Below are positions 35,879 through 43,774 of a DNA stretch of 64,000 nucleotides, piece by piece (within the stretch, counting starts at the first letter, position 1; each line of letters starts with the position of its first letter). Origin of the DNA: Bradyrhizobium sp. 186 (GTDB lineage Bacteria > Pseudomonadota > Alphaproteobacteria > Rhizobiales > Xanthobacteraceae); the NCBI RefSeq assembly GCF_023101685.1, contig NZ_CP082164.1:682001-746000 (forward strand), in the 5' to 3' direction. A program made the position numbers and the translations under genes. The notes under the pieces were generated by a model that saw nothing but the letters and a program-made list of their open reading frames with translations, had not been told where the DNA came from and ran no database searches.

Positions 35879-37354
35879 ATGCAATCCATCCAATCCCCAC
35901 CGTCCATCGCCACCGAAGCCTTCTCCGATGCGGCCGCAGCCGTCGTCCGTCTCGAAGATATCTACGAACGCAACACCAAATTCCTGCGTGACCGGTTCGA
36001 GGCCTATATCAACGGCGAAGCGATCACGACGCGCGTGCGGGCCTATTATCCCTTCGTCCGCGTCACCACCGCGACGCATGCGCGGCTGGATTCGCGCCTC
36101 GCCTACGGCTTCGTCGCCGGGCCTGGCGTGCACGAGACCAGCGTGACGCGGCCGGACCTGTTCCGGAGTTATCTGACCGAGCAGATCGGACTGTTGATCC
36201 AGAACCACGGCGTGCCGGTCGAGATCGGCGAGTCCAGCGAGCCGATCCCGATTCACTTCGCCTATCGCCGCGACATCAATGAGGCTGTCATCACCACCAG
36301 CGAGAACTTGGCCGCCACGCGATCACTGCGTGACGCGTTCGACGTGCCCGATCTCGCCACCATGGACGATGCGATCGCCGACGGCACGTTCGAGCTCCAG
36401 CCGGGCGCGCCCGAGCCGCTGTCCCTGTTCCGCGCGGCACGCGTCGATTACTCGCTGCGCCGGCTCTACCACTACACCGGCACCGACCCCGAGCACTTCC
36501 AGAATTTCGTGATCTTCACCAACTACCAGTTCTATGTCGATGCCTTCGCGCAGCTCTGCCAGCAGCGCCTCCAGTCCGGCGAGGCCGGCCTCGAGGCCTT
36601 CGTCGCGCCCGGCAATATGATCACGCGCTCCGGCGGCGCAACGACGGGCGTTGCGCCCGCGCGCGCGCCGCAGATGCCGGCCTTCCATCTGGTCATGCCC
36701 GGCTATCGCGGCATCACCCTGATCAACATCGGCACCGGTCCGTCAAATGGGCGGAACGTCACCGACCACGTCGCGGTGTTGCGGCCGCATGCCTGGCTGA
36801 TGCTCGGACATTGCGCCGGCCTTCGAAACACGCAGCGGCTTGGCGACTACGTGCTCGCCCACGGCTATGTGCGCGAGGATCACGTGCTCGACCGCGAGCT
36901 GCCGCTATGGGTGCCGATCCCAGCGCTGGCCGAGATGCAGGTCGCGCTCGAGGAGGCGGTCGAGGACGTCACGGGCCTTGAAGGCTTCGAGCTCAAGCGC
37001 CTGATGCGCACGGGAACCGTCGCGAGCGTCGACAATCGCAATTGGGAGATCAGCGGGCCTGAGGTCATTCGCCGCCTGTCGCAATCGCGCGCCGTCGCGC
37101 TCGATATGGAATCGGCAGCGATCGCCGCCAACGGCTACCGCTTCCGCGTCCCCTATGGCACGCTGCTATGCGTCTCCGACAAGCCGCTGCACGGCGAGAT
37201 CAAGCTCGCGGGCATGGCCAGCGAGTTCTACCGCCGCCGCGTCGGCCAGCACCTTGAGATCGGCCTGAAGGCACTGGAGCGGCTCAAGCAGCAGGAGTCG
37301 GAGCGGTTGCATTCGCGCAAACTCCGCAGTTTCGCCGAAGTCGCGTTTCAGTAG
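35879..37354 (+). CDS. amn: AMP nucleosidase
   Basis: Cytoplasmic enzyme of 491 residues that hydrolyses AMP to adenine and ribose 5-phosphate (EC 3.2.2.4). The ATG at 35879 lies after the repeat; the longer open frame translates the palindrome. The N-terminal Amn-specific domain (YERNTKFLRDRFEAYINGE, RVRAYYPFVRV, SRLAYGFV) precedes a nucleoside phosphorylase domain with the INIGTGPSNGRNVTDH and LMLGHCAGL stretches and the conserved VALDMESAAIAANGYRF near residue 415. Length fits alphaproteobacterial Amn. A TATAGT box at about 35840 could be its -10. Confidence 0.93.
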   Translation: MQSIQSPPSIATEAFSDAAAAVVRLEDIYERNTKFLRDRFEAYINGEAITTRVRAYYPFVRVTTATHARLDSRLAYGFVAGPGVHETSVTRPDLFRSYLTEQIGLLIQNHGVPVEIGESSEPIPIHFAYRRDINEAVITTSENLAATRSLRDAFDVPDLATMDDAIADGTFELQPGAPEPLSLFRAARVDYSLRRLYHYTGTDPEHFQNFVIFTNYQFYVDAFAQLCQQRLQSGEAGLEAFVAPGNMITRSGGATTGVAPARAPQMPAFHLVMPGYRGITLINIGTGPSNGRNVTDHVAVLRPHAWLMLGHCAGLRNTQRLGDYVLAHGYVREDHVLDRELPLWVPIPALAEMQVALEEAVEDVTGLEGFELKRLMRTGTVASVDNRNWEISGPEVIRRLSQSRAVALDMESAAIAANGYRFRVPYGTLLCVSDKPLHGEIKLAGMASEFYRRRVGQHLEIGLKALERLKQQESERLHSRKLRSFAEVAFQ

Positions 37355-37435
37355 AGTGGAGCTCTCGTCTCTTTGCTGCTGACAGGGGCGGAGATTTTCA
37401 GCATTGTCGGCGCGGGGCCGACCGGACTGCTTTGG

Positions 37436-37711
37436 ATGCCGCTGACGCGCGACAGGATCATCGGCCATGACCTTGAACGGCTGGCTTTCCGCTTTACCAT
37501 GCTGAGCGACGGCGACGTCGTGGATTGCCAGATCAGCGATGCCGCGTTGGACGAACTCGCGGGCATGCAGGGTACCGAAAGCAGCGCGCGGCAGGCGCAG
37601 TTCTTGTCGTTGCGCGAGACCGTCGAGCAGATTGCGTCGGACATCTACGACGAGGCGCCGCGGTTCAAGGGCTATGTGGTGCGGATTTTCATGAGGCATT
37701 TGAGGCGGTGA
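37436..37711 (+). CDS. DUF1488-like small protein
   Basis: Protein of about 91 residues from ATG 37436 (MPLTRDRIIGHDLERLAF); a TTG at 37373 with GGAG upstream would add 21 residues. The pattern FRFTMLSDGDVVDCQIS, DELAG and a C-terminal IASDIYDEAPRF with RIFMRHLRR agrees with DUF1488, a small soluble family of unknown function. Sits 81 bases after amn in the same direction. Confidence 0.65.
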   Translation: MPLTRDRIIGHDLERLAFRFTMLSDGDVVDCQISDAALDELAGMQGTESSARQAQFLSLRETVEQIASDIYDEAPRFKGYVVRIFMRHLRR

Positions 37712-37742
37712 CGTCGATCGTCGCCGCGGGCACAAATCTATC

Positions 37743-37799
37743 GCCGTCGCCCTTCGAGGCTCGTCCTGCGACGCAGGACGAGCCTCGAAGGGCGACGGC
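37743..37799. repeat. Perfect 28-base inverted repeat with a one-base loop
   Basis: The arms 37743-37770 and 37772-37799 are exact reverse complements around A37771. The centre reads CCTGCGACGCAGG. Part of a longer dispersed unit that continues to about 37880 with a third partial copy of the arm (CCTTCGAGGCT at 37822). Confidence 0.9.
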
Positions 37800-37915
37800 C
37801 CGGCGGCATCTCGGCCGTTCATCCTTCGAGGCTCCCCACGTGGCGCCGGTGCGCCACCTGTCTCGCACATCAGGATGACGGTACTGAAGGCGTGATCGCT
37901 GCCGGCGGAAGCAGA

Positions 37916-38398
37916 TCACCCCTCCAACTTCTTCAGCAACAACTTCAGCGCCGTTGCCGCAAACACCTGCATGTTCGCAAAACGGTCGTTGCTCCCCGTC
38001 TCCAGTGTCATCACCTCCGCCGCGGGCCCCGCGACCGCCATGCAGCTATGGCCGGCCGCATCGCCGTAGCGGTTGCCGGTGGGGCCGGCGGCGCCGGTCT
38101 CGGACAGGCCCCAGTCGCAGCCGAAGCGGCCGCGCATCTGCTCGGCCAGCAGTTTCGCATAAGGCTCCGATGACGAGCGAAAGCCTTTCATGCCGTCATC
38201 CGAAATATCCATCAGCACGCGCCGCGCGTCACGGGTGTAGACCACTGCGCCGCCGAGGAAGTAGGCCGAGGCGCCGGGCACCGCGAGCAGGCTGGCCGAG
38301 ATCAGGCCGCCGGTCGAGGATTCCGCGACCGCGATGGTTTGTTTGCGCGCGATCAGCTTGGTCGCGACCTGTTCCGCAATGCCTACGAGTTCTTTCAT
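37916..38398 (-). CDS. CinA C-terminal domain protein (PncC-like NMN amidohydrolase)
   Basis: Protein of 160 residues made of a single CinA domain. ATG 38398 (MKELVGIAEQVATKL) is preferred to one eight codons earlier. Family motifs are TIAVAESSTGGLISASL (about residue 21), GAVVYTRDARR and the second loop LSETGAAGPTGNRYGDAAGH. Stand-alone CinA domains such as PncC deamidate nicotinamide mononucleotide to recycle NAD; that role is by family only. Confidence 0.88.
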   Translation of the reverse strand: MKELVGIAEQVATKLIARKQTIAVAESSTGGLISASLLAVPGASAYFLGGAVVYTRDARRVLMDISDDGMKGFRSSSEPYAKLLAEQMRGRFGCDWGLSETGAAGPTGNRYGDAAGHSCMAVAGPAAEVMTLETGSNDRFANMQVFAATALKLLLKKLEG

Positions 38399-38566
38399 GT
38401 CCTGCACCTCTGATCCTCGCAACCGAGCTGTGCCTTCCTAGCATATGACAGCGCCGTTGGCCGAGTTGCGGACGACGGGCAGGCCTGCTTGAATGGCAGG
38501 CGCAAGACGGCGCGGCGAAGCGCTGCGCTGAGAAACGACAAATGGAAACGTGAGAAGGGAGACGTG

Positions 38567-39625
38567 ATGGCGTCCCTGATCGCCGGCGGGGTGGATTGCG
38601 ACGTGCATCCGGCCGTGCCGCATCTGACCAGCCTGCTGCCGTACCTGAACGACTATTGGCGCGATCAGGTGACGACGCGCGGCATGGTCGATCTCATCTC
38701 GCAATCCTATCCGCAGAACTCACCGATCACGGCGCGGCCGGACTGGCGGCCCGAAATCGGCAAGCCGGGCGAGAGCCTGGAGGACATGCAGCGCCATGTG
38801 CTCGATCCCTTCCAGGTCAGCCACGCCATCTGCAATCCAATCTATGGCGTGCAGATGGTGTTTTCCGAGGACCTGCAAGCCGCGTTCTGCCGCGCGCTGA
38901 ACGAGTGGCTGGCGAAGGAATGGCTGGATCGCGATCCGCGGCTGCGCGGCTCGATCGTGATACCCACGCAAAGCGTCGAGAAAGCCGTCGCCGAGATCGA
39001 GCGCTGCGCGCAGGACCGGCGCTTCGTGCAGGTGCTGATGCTGGTGATGGGCGACACGCCGCTCGGCAAGCGCGCGCTGTGGCCGATCTATGAAGCGGCA
39101 GAACGCCTGGAACTGCCGGTCGGCATCCACGCCGGTTCCGCATATCACAATCCGCCGACCGCAGTGGGCTGGGGTTCCTACCACATCGAGGATTATGTCG
39201 GTCAGGCCCAGGCGTTCCAGGCTCAGCTCACCAGCCTGATTGTCGAGGGCGTGTTCACCCGCCATCCGCGGCTGAAGATGGTTATGCTGGAATCCGGCAT
39301 CTCCTGGCTGTCGCCCTATCTCTGGCGCCTGCACAAATTCTGGCGCGGGGTGCGGATGGAGACGCCCTGGGTCGATCGCGCGCCGCTGGAAATTGTGCGC
39401 AGCAACATCCGTTTCTCGTTACAGCCCTTTGATGCGCCGCCGGACGAAGCGACATTAATTCGCCTGTTTGATCATATGCAGTCGGACGAATTGGTCCTAT
39501 TCTCCACGGACTATCCGCACTGGCAGTTCGACGGCCAGGACGCGCTGCCCGAAGGGCTCACCCCCGATCTCGTGCGCAAGATCATGATCGATAATCCGCA
39601 TGCCACCTATCCCCGCCTGACTTAG
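38567..39625 (+). CDS. Amidohydrolase_2 family protein (COG2159), first of pair
   Basis: Metal-dependent TIM-barrel hydrolase or decarboxylase-like protein of 352 residues. ATG 38567 follows AGAAGGGAG. Seen motifs are VDCDVHP at the N-terminus (metal site 1), LPVGIHAGSAYHNPP near residue 187, the glycine/methionine strand LKMVMLESGISWL near 240, and LFSTDYPHWQFD near 312 with the active-site aspartate. First of a three-gene set with a paralogue (24 bases downstream) and a Rieske protein. The family includes ACMSD-like decarboxylases and hydrolases of aromatic rings; the reaction here is not known. Confidence 0.88.
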   Translation: MASLIAGGVDCDVHPAVPHLTSLLPYLNDYWRDQVTTRGMVDLISQSYPQNSPITARPDWRPEIGKPGESLEDMQRHVLDPFQVSHAICNPIYGVQMVFSEDLQAAFCRALNEWLAKEWLDRDPRLRGSIVIPTQSVEKAVAEIERCAQDRRFVQVLMLVMGDTPLGKRALWPIYEAAERLELPVGIHAGSAYHNPPTAVGWGSYHIEDYVGQAQAFQAQLTSLIVEGVFTRHPRLKMVMLESGISWLSPYLWRLHKFWRGVRMETPWVDRAPLEIVRSNIRFSLQPFDAPPDEATLIRLFDHMQSDELVLFSTDYPHWQFDGQDALPEGLTPDLVRKIMIDNPHATYPRLT

Positions 39626-39649
39626 CCCGTTGCCAAAGGAGGCAAGGCG

Positions 39650-40762
39650 ATGAATGTCCAATTCCGCGAGAGCACCGAAGCCGCTTCCCCCCTGACCGTC
39701 AAAACCGCGATCGCGGACTGCGACATTCATCCGGCACGCGCCACCCGCACCGAGCTCTATCCTTATCTCGCCAAACGCTGGCAGCATCATCTCGAAGTCT
39801 ACGGCATCCATGCCTATCAGGGCATGATGGAAGGCCCGCCCTATCCGAAGGCTCAGCCCAACGCCTCGCGCCGCGATGCCTATCCGCCGGAGGGCGGTCC
39901 GCAGGGCTCCTCGCTGTCCTTCATGCAGGAGCAGCTGCTCGATCCAAACAACGTACAGCTGGGGGTGCTCAATCCGCTCAACACCGGGCAGGGCATTCGC
40001 AATCACGAGCTCTCGGCGGCGCTGTGCTCGGCGATCAATGACTGGCAGATCGACAAATGGACCAGCAAGGACAAGCGCCTGAAAGCGTCCATTGTCGTCA
40101 GCAATGAGGACGCGCTGTCGGCCGCCGCCGAAATCCGCGAGCGCGCCGGCGACAAGAATTTTGTTCAGGTGCTTTTGCTTAGCCGCAATGTCGAGCCGCT
40201 CGGACAGCGCCGCTACTGGCCGATCTACCAGGCCGCGGAAGAAGCGGGTCTGCCCATCGGCGTCCACGCCTTCGGCTTCGGCGGCAATCCGATCACGCCA
40301 TCGGGCTGGCCGAGCTACTACATCGAGGAGATGGTTGGGCATTCGCAGTGCCAGCAATCGGCGCTCGCGAGCCTCGTGCTCGAAGGCGTGTTCGAGCGTT
40401 TCCCGAAATTGAAGATGGTGATGATCGAGGCAGGTTTCGGCTGGGCGCCGTCGCTCGCCTGGCGGCTGGATAAGGTCTGGCAACGGCTCAGGAGCGAAGT
40501 GCCGCATGTCAAACGGCCGCCGTCGGAATATATCCGCGAGCAGGTGTGGTGGACGACGCAGCCGATGGAAGACCCGGAGCGGCGCGAGGATCTGCTCGAC
40601 GTCATCAAATGGATCGGCTGGGACCGGCTCTTGTTCGCGACCGACTATCCGCATTGGGACTATGACGAGCCGTCGCGCGTGCTGCCGGCAGGCGTGAGCG
40701 AGGCCAATCGCGACGCGTTTTACCTCGGCAATGCGCGCGCACTGTACGGGATCATCGCATGA
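39650..40762 (+). CDS. Amidohydrolase_2 family protein (COG2159), second of pair
   Basis: TIM-barrel protein of 370 residues, paralogous to the preceding gene. Excellent ribosome site AAAGGAGG before ATG 39650. Motifs are IADCDIHPA near residue 23, LPIGVHAFGFGGNP near 205, LKMVMIEAGFGWAP near 255 and LLFATDYPHWDYD near 329. It carries an insertion after the first strand (about residues 45-80, GIHAYQGMMEGPPYP onward) that the first copy lacks, so the two may form a heteromer or act on related substrates. The stop codon lies inside a palindrome. Confidence 0.88.
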   Translation: MNVQFRESTEAASPLTVKTAIADCDIHPARATRTELYPYLAKRWQHHLEVYGIHAYQGMMEGPPYPKAQPNASRRDAYPPEGGPQGSSLSFMQEQLLDPNNVQLGVLNPLNTGQGIRNHELSAALCSAINDWQIDKWTSKDKRLKASIVVSNEDALSAAAEIRERAGDKNFVQVLLLSRNVEPLGQRRYWPIYQAAEEAGLPIGVHAFGFGGNPITPSGWPSYYIEEMVGHSQCQQSALASLVLEGVFERFPKLKMVMIEAGFGWAPSLAWRLDKVWQRLRSEVPHVKRPPSEYIREQVWWTTQPMEDPERREDLLDVIKWIGWDRLLFATDYPHWDYDEPSRVLPAGVSEANRDAFYLGNARALYGIIA

Positions 40763-40802
40763 TCCGGAAAAGTGTAGAGCGGTTTTCCGGTCAGATCATG
40801 CG
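40757..40802. repeat. 46-base palindrome overlapping the amidohydrolase stop
   Basis: Left arm CGCATGATCCGGAAAA, right arm TTTTCCGG...GATCATGCG. Resembles the short dispersed palindromes common in rhizobial genomes. It provides the TGA of the upstream gene. Confidence 0.75.
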
Positions 40803-40814
40803 ACGGATATAAGC

Positions 40815-41228
40815 ATGGCGCGGCACGTGATTGCGCCGGTCGACGAGCTGCCGCCGGGTACGCGAAAATTCCTGGAGATCGAGGGACGGCCGATCGCGGT
40901 CTTCAACATCAAGGGCGAATATTTCGGCCTGATGAACCGCTGCCCGCATCAGGGCGCGGCGCTGTGCGAGGGCCCGCTGATCGGGCTCGCGCAATCCAGC
41001 GATCCCGGTGAGATCGAATACACCAAGTTAGGTGAAATCATCCGTTGCCCCTGGCACGGCTGGGAGTTCGACGTCCGCACCGGCCAGTCCTACTGCGATC
41101 CTCGCCGCTTCCGCGTGAAGGCATATCCGGCCCATGTCGAGCCAGGGACGAGCGTGGTGAAGGGACCGTACGTCGCCGAGACGATCCCAGTGCGGGTCGA
41201 GAGCGACTACGTGGTGGTCGAGCTGTAG
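40815..41228 (+). CDS. Rieske [2Fe-2S] ferredoxin-type protein
   Basis: Soluble protein of 137 residues. Rieske ligands are Cys43/His45 (NRCPHQGAALC) and Cys78/His81 (IRCPWHGWEFD). The space between the two motifs is about 33 residues, longer than in typical Rieske ferredoxins, because of an insertion LIGLAQSSDPGEIEYTKLGE. ATG 40815 is 52 bases after the paired amidohydrolases and in the same direction. It would pass electrons to an oxygenase, but no oxygenase gene is present, so its partner is either one of the neighbours or encoded elsewhere. Confidence 0.9.
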   Translation: MARHVIAPVDELPPGTRKFLEIEGRPIAVFNIKGEYFGLMNRCPHQGAALCEGPLIGLAQSSDPGEIEYTKLGEIIRCPWHGWEFDVRTGQSYCDPRRFRVKAYPAHVEPGTSVVKGPYVAETIPVRVESDYVVVEL

Positions 41229-41616
41229 CCCACCGTCATGGTTCGCGTTTTGCGTGTCCCCCTGGCCATAAGAATTTACGATGAGGGCCGACTTCGTCAT
41301 GCCTCTTCTGTCATCAAATGAGATCTATATTTTAATCGTCGCCGCAACAAAAAACTACAAAGCCAGGACCCACAAAAGTGGCAGAGTGGGCGCATAACTG
41401 TGATCAGCAACGGAGCTGAGACGTGACGATTGAGTTGAGCCGGCGTGGATTTTGTATCGAAGCCGGCTCGTTTGGACTGCAGACCGTTTCGCCCAGTGCC
41501 TTCGCCACGCGAAGCGAAGCACGCCTGCGATCGCATCGAGCAGGCATGTAGGGCGTTGCGCTGAAAGCGAAGCCGGCAAGTCCGGGCAACCACTGACAGC
41601 GCGTTCAGAGACATAG
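41229..41616. other. 388-base intergenic region before the alpha/beta hydrolase gene
   Basis: No supported gene. The first part is AT-richer (GATCTATATTTTAATCG at about 41322-41338) and then returns to high GC. No clear terminator with a T-run and no recognisable dispersed repeat is seen. Confidence 0.5.
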
Positions 41617-42699
41617 ATGGAAGGTGATCATTGGCCTCACGGCTCCTGCGGCGGCGCCGGTGGAAGCCTGACACGCCTGCGCAACCGCGCATCCGATTTT
41701 TTCGAAAACCTGTCCGTCGCAGAACTCGTGCGTGAGGCGCACAGGCATTTTTGGGTTTCGGACTGGTTGAGGGTCGCAGACGACTACCGGATATTCGCCG
41801 AATCCGCGCGCGAAGATAGTTCCGTTCAGATTGCGCGCGAAGCGGGGCTGTGCTCGCTGACGTCCCTCGAAGTCGCGAGAAGTTTGTCTTGTCCAGGAGA
41901 TTTCGCGAGTACCGACCTCGCAGACAAAGTCAGTATCGGCCTGAGGGGCTTCGAGGACGACACTGGTCCAGCGATCGAGCGCGTGAAGATCGATTGCTTC
42001 GATCAAAGGTCGTTGACTGGCTTCTTTCTGCCGGCGTTCCGTCATGGGCCTTCCGCACCCGCGGTCATCTGCATCGCCGACGAGGACATCACGCTGGGCT
42101 CGATGATGAGCCGGCTGTTGCCAGCCTCGCTCCGCCGGAACACGTCACTCCTGCTCATCGACGCTTGCAATTTATCTGCTCGTCGCCCCTTCAAGCCGGA
42201 GCACATGCTTCAATGCTGGTTGGACTATCTAGAGGCTCGCCCGGATGTCGACCCGCGGCGGATCGCGATCTATGGCGAAGGGGCTGGCGCCAGTCTTGCG
42301 TCCCGCCTTGCGGTCTCTGATCGCAGGATAACTGCCGCCGTGTGCGACGGTGGCCTTTTGACGTCGGCCATACGTCGAGCATCAGTTCGCTGGATGACCG
42401 GCGTTGAGCAGGCCGTCCATGACGGAACCTCGACGGGTTCGTTGCCGCCGTCCCGTCGAATTCCTTGTCCGCTTCTCATCGTCGTCGGGAATCGATCGAT
42501 GGTCCGGGAACAGGAAGCACTCGAGCTCCAAGCCGGCTATCGGCAGGCCGGAGCCGATTGCTCGATCGTCGTGCCGAACCGCATCCCGCACCCTCGGGGC
42601 GAGGTCGAGAATTTCATCGCTGCGGACGATTTCGTCTTCGAATGGTTCGACAGCAAGCTTGGAGCCGCCCGTCAGCTCGATCCCATAGTCTACCTCTAA
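41617..42699 (+). CDS. Alpha/beta-hydrolase-fold protein with degenerate nucleophile elbow
   Basis: Protein of 360 residues with an alpha-helical N-terminal part (1-120) and an alpha/beta hydrolase core. The layout (helical cap first, then the core) recalls the BAAT/FrsA and 2,6-dihydropseudooxynicotine hydrolase groups. The elbow after strand IAIY reads GEGAG (220-224), so the residue that should be the nucleophilic Ser of GxSxG is Gly222. A histidine in the expected late position (RIPHPRGE, about 325) is kept. Third-position GC is visibly lower than in neighbouring genes, which may point to recent acquisition. It may be a non-hydrolytic protein. No strong ribosome site is seen before ATG 41617. 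Confidence 0.65.
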   Translation: MEGDHWPHGSCGGAGGSLTRLRNRASDFFENLSVAELVREAHRHFWVSDWLRVADDYRIFAESAREDSSVQIAREAGLCSLTSLEVARSLSCPGDFASTDLADKVSIGLRGFEDDTGPAIERVKIDCFDQRSLTGFFLPAFRHGPSAPAVICIADEDITLGSMMSRLLPASLRRNTSLLLIDACNLSARRPFKPEHMLQCWLDYLEARPDVDPRRIAIYGEGAGASLASRLAVSDRRITAAVCDGGLLTSAIRRASVRWMTGVEQAVHDGTSTGSLPPSRRIPCPLLIVVGNRSMVREQEALELQAGYRQAGADCSIVVPNRIPHPRGEVENFIAADDFVFEWFDSKLGAARQLDPIVYL

Positions 42700-42786
42700 C
42701 CGCGACAGGGAGCAGGCCGATCCTGGCGCGGTATGGCGACAATCGCGTCCGGCTCGGGCGCTCATTCTGAGCCGGGGATTGGCGGA

Positions 42787-43266
42787 TCACGAAACGTCGA
42801 TCGCCAGCAATCGTGCAGCCAACCGGGCGTTCTTTGCGATCATTGCGAGCGCGGTATTCAGATCAGCCAAGGTCTTCTCGTCGAGCTCGTTGAACATGGT
42901 CGAATTCAAGGCGAGCCTTCTCTTGGACAGTTTTTCGATTTCCGTTGTCGCCTTTGCCGTAAGCGACATCAGGACATAGCGCGCGTCGTCTGCTCCCGGT
43001 CGCCGCGTTAGAAGGCCGCCCTTTTCGAGGCTCTTGGTCTGGTTGGTCACGAAGGCTGGGTGGACCCGCAACTTGTTGGCAATGTCGATTCCAGCGACGC
43101 CCCGCCCCTCGTCCAGTTCAGTGATTGCCATCAAGATCAGCCACTGCGGCTCGGTAATGCCCAGCAGTTCGGCCCAACTGGTGTGGATGTCCTCCAGCTG
43201 AGAGTGGATTTCGACGACATTCCAGATGAAGTCCGTAATCGCCCTGTCGAGTTTCTTCTCGATCAT
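42787..43266 (-). CDS. MarR-family transcriptional regulator
   Basis: DNA-binding protein of 159 residues with a winged helix-turn-helix (LLGITEPQWLILMAITE, then IDIANKLRVHPAFVTNQTKSLEKGGLLTRRPGADDARYVLMSLT), the last stretch being the MarR wing. Convergent with the alpha/beta hydrolase gene and divergent from the porin region, so the 43267-43774 interval probably holds its operator. The ligand is unknown. Confidence 0.88.
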   Translation of the reverse strand: MIEKKLDRAITDFIWNVVEIHSQLEDIHTSWAELLGITEPQWLILMAITELDEGRGVAGIDIANKLRVHPAFVTNQTKSLEKGGLLTRRPGADDARYVLMSLTAKATTEIEKLSKRRLALNSTMFNELDEKTLADLNTALAMIAKNARLAARLLAIDVS

Positions 43267-43423
43267 GTGGCTTCCCCCGTTTGGCTTAGATCAGTCTTTT
43301 AATGGGATATTTGGGAGGCGTCTCGGATATCGCGCACTGACGATAGTGGCGGACGCCGCATGGCGGAAACTGTCCCGTTGTTTAATGCTTGCAAAAAACA
43401 ATTAATTAAATTATGTCTTATCG

Positions 43424-43516
43424 CACTCAATCTTGCTGCTCTTGACCTTGTCGCTGGACAGCGATGTGAGACCTCCAAGAAAGCCCTCGGGATGCCCCCT
43501 GAGGGCTTTTTCGTTT
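43424..43516 (+). ncRNA. Candidate small RNA (about 93 nt) upstream of the porin gene
   Basis: A promoter-like pair, TTGCAA at 43389-43394 and TATGTC at 43412-43417 with a 17-base spacer, precedes this stretch. It ends at an intrinsic terminator at 43482-43514. No start codon with ribosome site leads to a sensible protein, and no plus-strand gene lies upstream for which this could be the terminator. It could be a trans-acting sRNA or an attenuated leader. Confidence 0.45.
43482..43514 (+). terminator. Intrinsic terminator of the candidate small RNA
   Basis: Stem AGCCCTC (43482-43488) with GAGGGCT (43501-43507), with an inner GGG/CCC pairing, followed by TTTTCGTTTT. The T-run is only on the plus strand. 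Confidence 0.75.
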
Positions 43517-43605
43517 TAAATCTGCGGGCTTACTTGACGCTCAGGCCTCCCTGTTGCTCTCAAGCAACATCCGTCGCGGAACTTACGATTCACTAAATCA
43601 ATAAA

Positions 43606-43634
43606 TTGAGGCGATTGTTTTTATAAACTATATG
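43606..43634 (+). promoter_or_regulatory. Candidate porin promoter
   Basis: TTGAGG at 43606-43611, a 17-base spacer and TATATG at 43629-43634. This places the start near 43641 and gives a leader of about 130 bases. Confidence 0.45.
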
Positions 43635-43774
43635 TGAAGCCACGACGGAGGGGGGGCACCTCACTGTCGTTTCGGTCCGGACCTTCAGTGCGGACCTGAG
43701 TTGAACGGAAATTGACGAGGGCAAAGCCGCCTCCACCGAGGAGCCGAGCTCCCTGAACCGACTTGGAGGTACTA

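Larger units (their letters stand above)
43267..43774. other. 508-base regulatory interval between marR and porin genes
   Basis: Contains, left to right, the marR promoter side, a candidate small-RNA promoter and terminator (43389-43514), the porin promoter (43606-43634) and a leader of roughly 130 bases. The interval is much AT-richer than the window average. No coding sequence is supported. Confidence 0.6.
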
